This document shows positions 59,485 through 64,000 of a DNA stretch of 64,000 nucleotides, piece after piece (positions within the stretch are counted from its first letter, which is position 1; the number at the start of each line of letters is the position of its first letter). Source of the DNA: Emticicia agri (GTDB lineage: Bacteria > Bacteroidota > Bacteroidia > Cytophagales > Spirosomataceae); NCBI RefSeq assembly GCF_004168285.1, contig NZ_SEWF01000023.1, positions 46,800 to 110,799 of the forward strand. Reading direction: 5' to 3'. A program made the translations under genes and the position numbers. A model generated the notes under the pieces. The model was not told where the DNA came from. It saw nothing but the letters and a program-made list of their open reading frames with translations, and did not search any database.

Positions 59485-60627
59485 TTAATTTTTATTTCGT
59501 TCTATCATATTTTCCAAGACCAAAACCCATTCGTGGGCATCACATTTCCAATCCATTTGCGTGATTTTCATAGGGGCAAAAAATCGTAGAATGGGGTTCT
59601 CGTAAGAACTTAGGAGAGGTCCTAAGAAATAACAGAAGTCAGGGTCTGGTATTTGTATGGTCAGCACAGCGTCAGTTTTTAAACATTCCGTAATTTCTTT
59701 GGTATAGCCAAAATCATTTATGCTGCTTAACTTTAGTAAAGCTGTTTGTAAAAGCACTTTATTCAAGGCAACTTTTTCTATTTCAAACAGTAAGAGCGTT
59801 TTTTCAATCAGGTCTTTTCTATATTCCTCTAAAGGAGTATCTCTAAAATCGCCTAATAAGCGAGCCAGATGATAGATAATCAGAGGTGATGTTGCATAAT
59901 TATGTGATACCTGAAACGGGTGGCTTATCATTTCCTTTCTGCTGATAATTCCTTTGAGATACATATAGGTATCTGCATCATACTCATTACGTGGCAGTTG
60001 ATGAGATTCAAACAGATACATGAGGTTGCATAAGGCACAGGCATCAAACTCTATAGCCATGTTTTTACCAAACCAGGTAGAGTAAATGTTTAAATCTTTA
60101 TAATGCTTAAAAGTATTCTTTACTCGTCTTTTCTTTTTAACACCTTCCGATAAATTGGCATGTAGTTTCAGTTTTTCTTTCAGCCACAGCACTTGTGATT
60201 TATCTGCCTGTGAAGTTATATAAATCAACGATGTATCGTCAATGTCATCGGGTAATCTGAAATGCTCCATGTGGCGGAAAATAGAGCCATTCGGAAAATG
60301 ATTAGAAACCTGACCATCCTTTGGTGTCTGCCAGAAATTATAAGTCTTTAAGCCATCTTTATTCTGAAATGCCGGATAATTCTGAATAGCCTTTTTTGTA
60401 ATCTCATCAACAATAGTTTGTGAAGCAGAAGGCAGAGAAGATTTGAGTTGATTGAGTACAAAAACAATGGAAGCTGTATAGAAAATATTAGTATCAGGTC
60501 TTTTGTAAAGCAGGTATTTATTCTGTCGGTGAGCAGGGAAAATACCTTCGGGGAAATATTTATCGCCCCGTGACTGTAACGAGGCGATTGTCTGAATGAT
60601 TGAATGAATGGTATCTGTTGGCATCAT
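59485..60627 (-). CDS. Helical alpha/alpha-toroid-like protein of unknown function
   Basis: The 380-residue cytoplasmic protein contains DDIDDTSLIYITS near residue 128, like the DxDDTA motif of terpene cyclases and other alpha/alpha toroid enzymes, and is otherwise helical. I do not recognise a named family, and the resemblance is short. Its ATG at 60627 overlaps the stop of the oxidoreductase gene upstream, so the two are translationally coupled. Confidence 0.6.
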   Translation of the reverse strand: MMPTDTIHSIIQTIASLQSRGDKYFPEGIFPAHRQNKYLLYKRPDTNIFYTASIVFVLNQLKSSLPSASQTIVDEITKKAIQNYPAFQNKDGLKTYNFWQTPKDGQVSNHFPNGSIFRHMEHFRLPDDIDDTSLIYITSQADKSQVLWLKEKLKLHANLSEGVKKKRRVKNTFKHYKDLNIYSTWFGKNMAIEFDACALCNLMYLFESHQLPRNEYDADTYMYLKGIISRKEMISHPFQVSHNYATSPLIIYHLARLLGDFRDTPLEEYRKDLIEKTLLLFEIEKVALNKVLLQTALLKLSSINDFGYTKEITECLKTDAVLTIQIPDPDFCYFLGPLLSSYENPILRFFAPMKITQMDWKCDAHEWVLVLENMIERNKN

Positions 60628-61625
60628 GCTACTTTCAGAACCAGCTTACCTGTGTTTTCTCCTTTGAATAGTTTCATCAATGTATCCTGAAAAGCCCTGA
60701 TACCTCCTTCGGCAATTTCTACTTTGGCATTGAGTTTTCCTTGCGCCACCCAGCCTGCCATTTCTTTAATAGCTTTGCCATAATTAGCCGCATTATCAAA
60801 AACCACAATCCCTTCCATACGGGCACGGTTGACTAACAACGACATATAATTGCTCGGCCCTGCCGGTTTCTGAATAGCATTGTATTGCGAAATAGCCCCA
60901 CAAATTACGATTCTTGCTTTCATATTAATAAGCGTCAAAACGGTATCCAATATTTCTCCACCTACATTATCAAAATAAACATCAATACCATTGGCACAAA
61001 CCTCTTTCAATTGTCCTCTCAAATTTCCGGCTTTATAGTCCACACAGGCATCGAAACCTAATTCTTCTACTACATATTTACATTTTTCTTCACCACCTGC
61101 TATGCCCACAACTGTGCAGCCTTTAATCTTGGCAATCTGCCCTACTACACTTCCAACGGCACCTGCAGCGCCTGATACCACTACTGTTTCACCAGATTTA
61201 GGCTGGCCTGTATCCAAAAGCCCGAAATAAGCCGTCAGACCCGACATACCCAATGTACCCAAATAGGCAGGCAAAGGCACAAAATTCGGGTCAACTTTTA
61301 CTAAATCCTTTCCATCTAACACCGCATACTGCTGCACACCTGTGATTCCTGTTACTGCATCTCCTGCTTTGAAATCAGGATGTTTAGAGTCTATCACTAT
61401 ACCTGCGCCTAAAGCCCGCATTACCTCTCCGATTCTTACTGGCCGCACATAAGATTTTCCTTCATTCATCCAACCACGCATGGCAGGGTCAATAGAAAGA
61501 TACTGCACTTGTACTAACACCTGATTCTCCTGTAAATCGGGTGTATCTACTTCTTCTATATCCCAACATTCGGGGGTTGGATTACCAATCGGACGAGCCA
61601 GTAAGTTAATGCGTGTATTATTCAT
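60624..61625 (-). CDS. NADP-dependent medium-chain oxidoreductase (zinc-independent)
   Basis: A 333-residue MDR-family enzyme of the alkenal/prostaglandin reductase group (CurA/YncB-like): SIDPAMRGWMNEGKSYV, the NADP loop SGAAGAVGSVVGQIAKIKG, YFDNVGGEILD and NKARM-like VNRARMEGI. There are no zinc-ligand cysteines. It reduces activated carbon-carbon double bonds with NADPH. It heads a two-gene operon with the toroid-like protein. Confidence 0.92.
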   Translation of the reverse strand: MNNTRINLLARPIGNPTPECWDIEEVDTPDLQENQVLVQVQYLSIDPAMRGWMNEGKSYVRPVRIGEVMRALGAGIVIDSKHPDFKAGDAVTGITGVQQYAVLDGKDLVKVDPNFVPLPAYLGTLGMSGLTAYFGLLDTGQPKSGETVVVSGAAGAVGSVVGQIAKIKGCTVVGIAGGEEKCKYVVEELGFDACVDYKAGNLRGQLKEVCANGIDVYFDNVGGEILDTVLTLINMKARIVICGAISQYNAIQKPAGPSNYMSLLVNRARMEGIVVFDNAANYGKAIKEMAGWVAQGKLNAKVEIAEGGIRAFQDTLMKLFKGENTGKLVLKVA

Positions 61626-61775
61626 AAGATTTCAGGTCTGTTTATCTGTACAGTTCAAAACTATAATATTAAAACGAATTTATTGCATTTCTTTGAAAAT
61701 AGTCGATACAAGAATCTATAAAATTGTGATAAGGAGCAAAAAATCTAATAAATAGACAAAAAACTTTTAAAAGAG

Positions 61776-61808
61776 TTTTGTTTAATAATCAAGAGTTTAG
61801 TATCTTTG
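61776..61808 (+). promoter_or_regulatory. rpmG promoter
   Basis: TTTTG (61776-61780), 20 bases, then TATCTTTG (61801-61808): a textbook Bacteroidota promoter, 42 bases before the rpmG start. Confidence 0.85.
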
Positions 61809-61850
61809 CAGCCCGAATTAGATTAGCAAAGATATTAAATACATAAAACA

Positions 61851-62033
61851 ATGGCGAAGAAAGGCAATCGTGTACAAGTTATCTTAGAGTGCACTGAGCA
61901 AAAAACAAGCGGTGTAGCAGGTATGTCTCGCTACGTTACCACTAAAAACCGTAAAAATACTACTGGTCGTATGGAGTTAAAGAAATATAACCCATTCTTG
62001 AAAAAACATACTACTCACAAAGAAATTAAATAA
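61851..62033 (+). CDS. rpmG: 50S ribosomal protein L33
   Basis: A 60-residue basic protein beginning [18 protein letters not shown], with the L33 core and a Lys-rich C-terminus ending HKEIK. There is no Cys-x2-Cys zinc pair, so it is the C-minus (zinc-independent) form. In most Bacteroidota rpmB lies directly upstream; here it does not. Confidence 0.96.
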   Translation: MAKKGNRVQVILECTEQKTSGVAGMSRYVTTKNRKNTTGRMELKKYNPFLKKHTTHKEIK

Positions 62034-62113
62034 TTTTTGATTGTAAGGGTTCATAGATTGTATCAGAATCCTGGGAAATCAATTGAATCAATACATCATA
62101 AAACGATACTAAA

Positions 62114-62269
62114 ATGGCAAAGAAAGTAGTCGCTACGCTTCGTGATAAAACCGCAGGAAAAAACTTCGCAAAAGTTATCAAAGCTGTGAAGTCTCCTAAA
62201 ACAGGTGCATATACTTTCAAGGAAGAAATGGTTCCTATGGAAGAATTGCAGAATGCGCTAAAAGCATAA
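62114..62269 (+). CDS. DUF4295 small ribosome-associated-type protein
   Basis: A 51-residue basic protein (MAKKVVATLRDKTAGKNF, then GAYTFKEEMVPMEELQNALK). DUF4295 is a Bacteroidota-specific family almost always found next to rpmG, and is thought to be ribosome-linked; its function is not established. It follows rpmG by 80 bases and shares its terminator. Confidence 0.9.
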   Translation: MAKKVVATLRDKTAGKNFAKVIKAVKSPKTGAYTFKEEMVPMEELQNALKA

Positions 62270-62291
62270 TCTCGACAGAAAATATTGATAG

Positions 62292-62325
62292 AGGCCTTCT
62301 TGTAACCCAAGAGGGCTTTTTGTTT
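62292..62325 (+). terminator. Terminator after rpmG-DUF4295
   Basis: A 9-bp stem (GCCTTCTTG at 62294-62302 with CAAGAGGGC at 62308-62316, one G-T wobble) is followed by a T-run. Confidence 0.82.
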
Positions 62326-62414
62326 TTGCTGTTGCTGAGAAAATATATCAAAAAGTGCCTCTTATTAAGAAGATAATTTTTCCAAAATATATAGATTATG
62401 TATAAGCTCTTACC

Positions 62415-63032
62415 CTAAACAATGAACTTTACATTTTTATAAATTCGCTTCATAGAAATTTCTATTCCGAGAGATTGAAGCGGCAATTTTCCTTCAATAG
62501 TAGTTATTATTGTTTCATGCCAAAGGCCGGGGCGCTCTCTATACCAAACTTCTGCATAGCACTCATTCTGACGAATCATTACATATTCTTTGAACGATTC
62601 AAGCGTTTTATATTTATCAAACTTACTTGTACGATCGTAACGTTGAGTTGATTTTGACAAAACTTCCACCACTAAAATCGGGTTTATTAATAATAAATCC
62701 TCATCATCCCAGAATAACGGCTTTTCACAAACGGCTAAGGCATCTGCATAAACACTTTCATCAAGAACTGGCAAATATATTTTCTGGTCGGAACCTAACA
62801 CCAGATAATTCTTTTCAGATTTTTCAATAGTATTAGTCATATCAACAGCCACATTCATCGCTATCAGATTATGATTATATCTTGCGTTAGGCATTTTTAT
62901 TATCTCCCCATTTATAAATTCATGTTTATGCGCCGAATTACCCTCCTTTCGTAAATATTCTTCCAAAGTATATTTACGAGCAGGTTTATGAAGGCTAATT
63001 CTTGGTAAAAAATCACTTGTTCCCGTTGCCAT
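62415..63032 (-). CDS. Uma2-family (DUF820) putative endonuclease
   Basis: A 205-residue PD-(D/E)xK-type protein of the Uma2 family, expanded in cyanobacteria and Cytophagales. HKHEFINGEIIKMP starts the core; SVYADALAV and LLINPILVVEVLSKST carry the catalytic Asp and Glu; Lys follows in FDKYKTL. The role is unknown; a link to transposition has been suggested. An IS982 transposase follows on the same strand side. Confidence 0.88.
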   Translation of the reverse strand: MATGTSDFLPRISLHKPARKYTLEEYLRKEGNSAHKHEFINGEIIKMPNARYNHNLIAMNVAVDMTNTIEKSEKNYLVLGSDQKIYLPVLDESVYADALAVCEKPLFWDDEDLLLINPILVVEVLSKSTQRYDRTSKFDKYKTLESFKEYVMIRQNECYAEVWYRERPGLWHETIITTIEGKLPLQSLGIEISMKRIYKNVKFIV

Positions 63033-63059
63033 CTTTTCTGAAGTTTATGTACAAATATA

Positions 63060-64000
63060 ACCAGTTTTATAGTTTAACGTGAATTCGATGTTTATTTAAT
63101 GATGAAAGTAGCTGGTTTAGTCTCATAAAAGCAATATGCAATTAGTCCACCAAAAGTATGAGCCATAGCATTGATAGGATTTCTATGTCTGGTATGATCT
63201 ATGTCAAAAACAGTCATTAGAATGTCATTGACAGATTCTATCAAAGCCCGTTTTTTTAGGTTGATTTTGTCTTTTATTTTCATCAGTTTATTTTTCATAT
63301 TTTTTCTGACTTTAGTAATCAATAAAAGCCCTCTGAGATAGTATTGTTCAAAGAGTTTAGTTAGATATCCTTTATCACCAAAGCATTGTCCTTTTAGACC
63401 ATCAAACATATAATTCATAAGTCTGTCATCATTATCAGAGATATTGGCTGGTGTAAGGGCGAAATTAATAATTTGACCTAATTCATTGATTATCAGGTGG
63501 GTTTTTAGTCCATAGAACCAACCAGTAGAAGATTTTCCACGACCAGCAAACCCTACAAAGACTTTATTTGAATGAATTCGTCTATTATCACAAACGGGCA
63601 TTTTCTTACTATCAATAAAATAATTACCCGTCCTAATAGAAAACAAAGAAAGGTATTTTAAGAACATTTGTAATCTCAGAGTCTGATAGGGAATTAATTC
63701 AATAAAACGATTATATGAAGGTATTTTAGGGAAATCTTTCACTAAAACATTCCTTACTAAATCTTGATAATAGTACTGAAAGCATTTATATCCTGAATAA
63801 TGATAGAATATAATAAGTGTCAAAATTTCACTATCACTTAAGGTACTTAAGGGTTGGTTTTGGTTTGCAGGTACCCCCCTTTTTGCTAACCAATTATCAA
63901 ATAATTGACAGAAATCATCGCATCTCACAAAGATTTCAATTAGCTTATTTTCATTATATTGCATAAGAATTGGGGTGATTTTTGAGGTTTATGGACGGGA
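63060..64000 (-). mobile_element. IS982-family insertion sequence (ends not fully resolved)
   Basis: An intact transposase gene lies here with 30-40 bases on each side. I could not match the inverted repeats between 63060-63091 and 63965-64000 with certainty, so the right end may lie beyond the window. Confidence 0.6.
63092..63964 (-). CDS. IS982-family transposase
   Basis: A 290-residue full-length DDE transposase: start MQYNENKLIEIFVRCDDFCQ, then DDE residues in NYFIDSKKMPV (about 118), CFGDKGYLTK (about 193) and KKRALIESVNDIL (about 239). STGWFYGLKTHLIIN is the usual IS982 signature. The frame is intact, so the element may be active. Confidence 0.93.
   Translation of the reverse strand: MQYNENKLIEIFVRCDDFCQLFDNWLAKRGVPANQNQPLSTLSDSEILTLIIFYHYSGYKCFQYYYQDLVRNVLVKDFPKIPSYNRFIELIPYQTLRLQMFLKYLSLFSIRTGNYFIDSKKMPVCDNRRIHSNKVFVGFAGRGKSSTGWFYGLKTHLIINELGQIINFALTPANISDNDDRLMNYMFDGLKGQCFGDKGYLTKLFEQYYLRGLLLITKVRKNMKNKLMKIKDKINLKKRALIESVNDILMTVFDIDHTRHRNPINAMAHTFGGLIAYCFYETKPATFIIK

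Noticed and set aside
59359..59589. Plus-strand 76-residue open frame
   Set aside because: It overlaps the end of the toroid-like gene on the other strand, has mixed composition and no family; not kept as a gene.
62415..63964. Uma2 gene as cargo of the IS982 element
   Set aside because: IS982 elements carry only a transposase; the Uma2 gene lies outside any plausible end.

Overview
The window is chromosomal DNA from a member of the Bacteroidota, most likely the order Cytophagales. The evidence is SusC-like TonB-dependent receptors with carboxypeptidase-like N-terminal domains, a TonB receptor/DUF4249/kelch trio, LytTR two-component signalling, DUF4097 and DUF4295 proteins, and repeated promoters of the Bacteroidota type (TTTG, about 20 bases, TAnnTTTG) with little Shine-Dalgarno signal. 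No rRNA or tRNA gene was seen. Nothing was searched against a database; family names come from motif recognition.

Layout. 0-12 kb: accessory genes, including a frameshifted alpha/beta hydrolase, three regulators (two AraC-type, one WYL), a TonB receptor, a membrane-anchored regulator-like protein and a DinB/GyrI-like/SRPBCC cluster. 12-17 kb: an operon of exported TPR, membrane and DUF4097 proteins with a LytS-type kinase and its LytTR regulator; the regulator is split by a frameshift exactly at an A-heptamer. 17-25 kb: M1 and S8 peptidases, a Cys/Met PLP enzyme, a MarR repressor and branched-chain aminotransferase.

25.3-32.9 kb holds the most striking region: an NrtR-type Nudix regulator with three matching operators, followed by a compact run of NAD+/ADP-ribose genes (PRPP-synthetase-like enzyme, SLOG-like protein, NADAR, two different macrodomains, a broken crystallin-J1-type ADP-ribosylation gene, an FRG protein, RNA 2'-phosphotransferase, a phosphoesterase and nicotinamide phosphoribosyltransferase). 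It looks like a regulon that removes ADP-ribose from nucleic acids or proteins and rebuilds NAD+.

33-40.5 kb: an acyl-CoA dehydrogenase with two copies of the operator that also precedes the MarR gene, then an AT-rich defence-like island with a three-gene ubiquitin-like conjugation operon (Ubl-Ubl-E2-like fusion, JAB peptidase, E1), a candidate small RNA and an HTH-IrrE protein. 40.5-53 kb: the TonB/DUF4249/kelch operon, fabI, a pair of sugar-acid catabolic enzymes, and a class III cyclase next to a cyclic-nucleotide-binding patatin. 53-58 kb: hisH, hisA and hisF, with a Septu-like ptuA-ptuB pair lodged between hisH and hisA. 58-64 kb: a PQQ-type sugar dehydrogenase, an MDR oxidoreductase, ribosomal protein L33 with DUF4295, a Uma2 protein and an IS982 transposase.

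Several families of palindromic intergenic repeats are scattered through the window; the best is a ~120 bp three-hairpin element in three copies.
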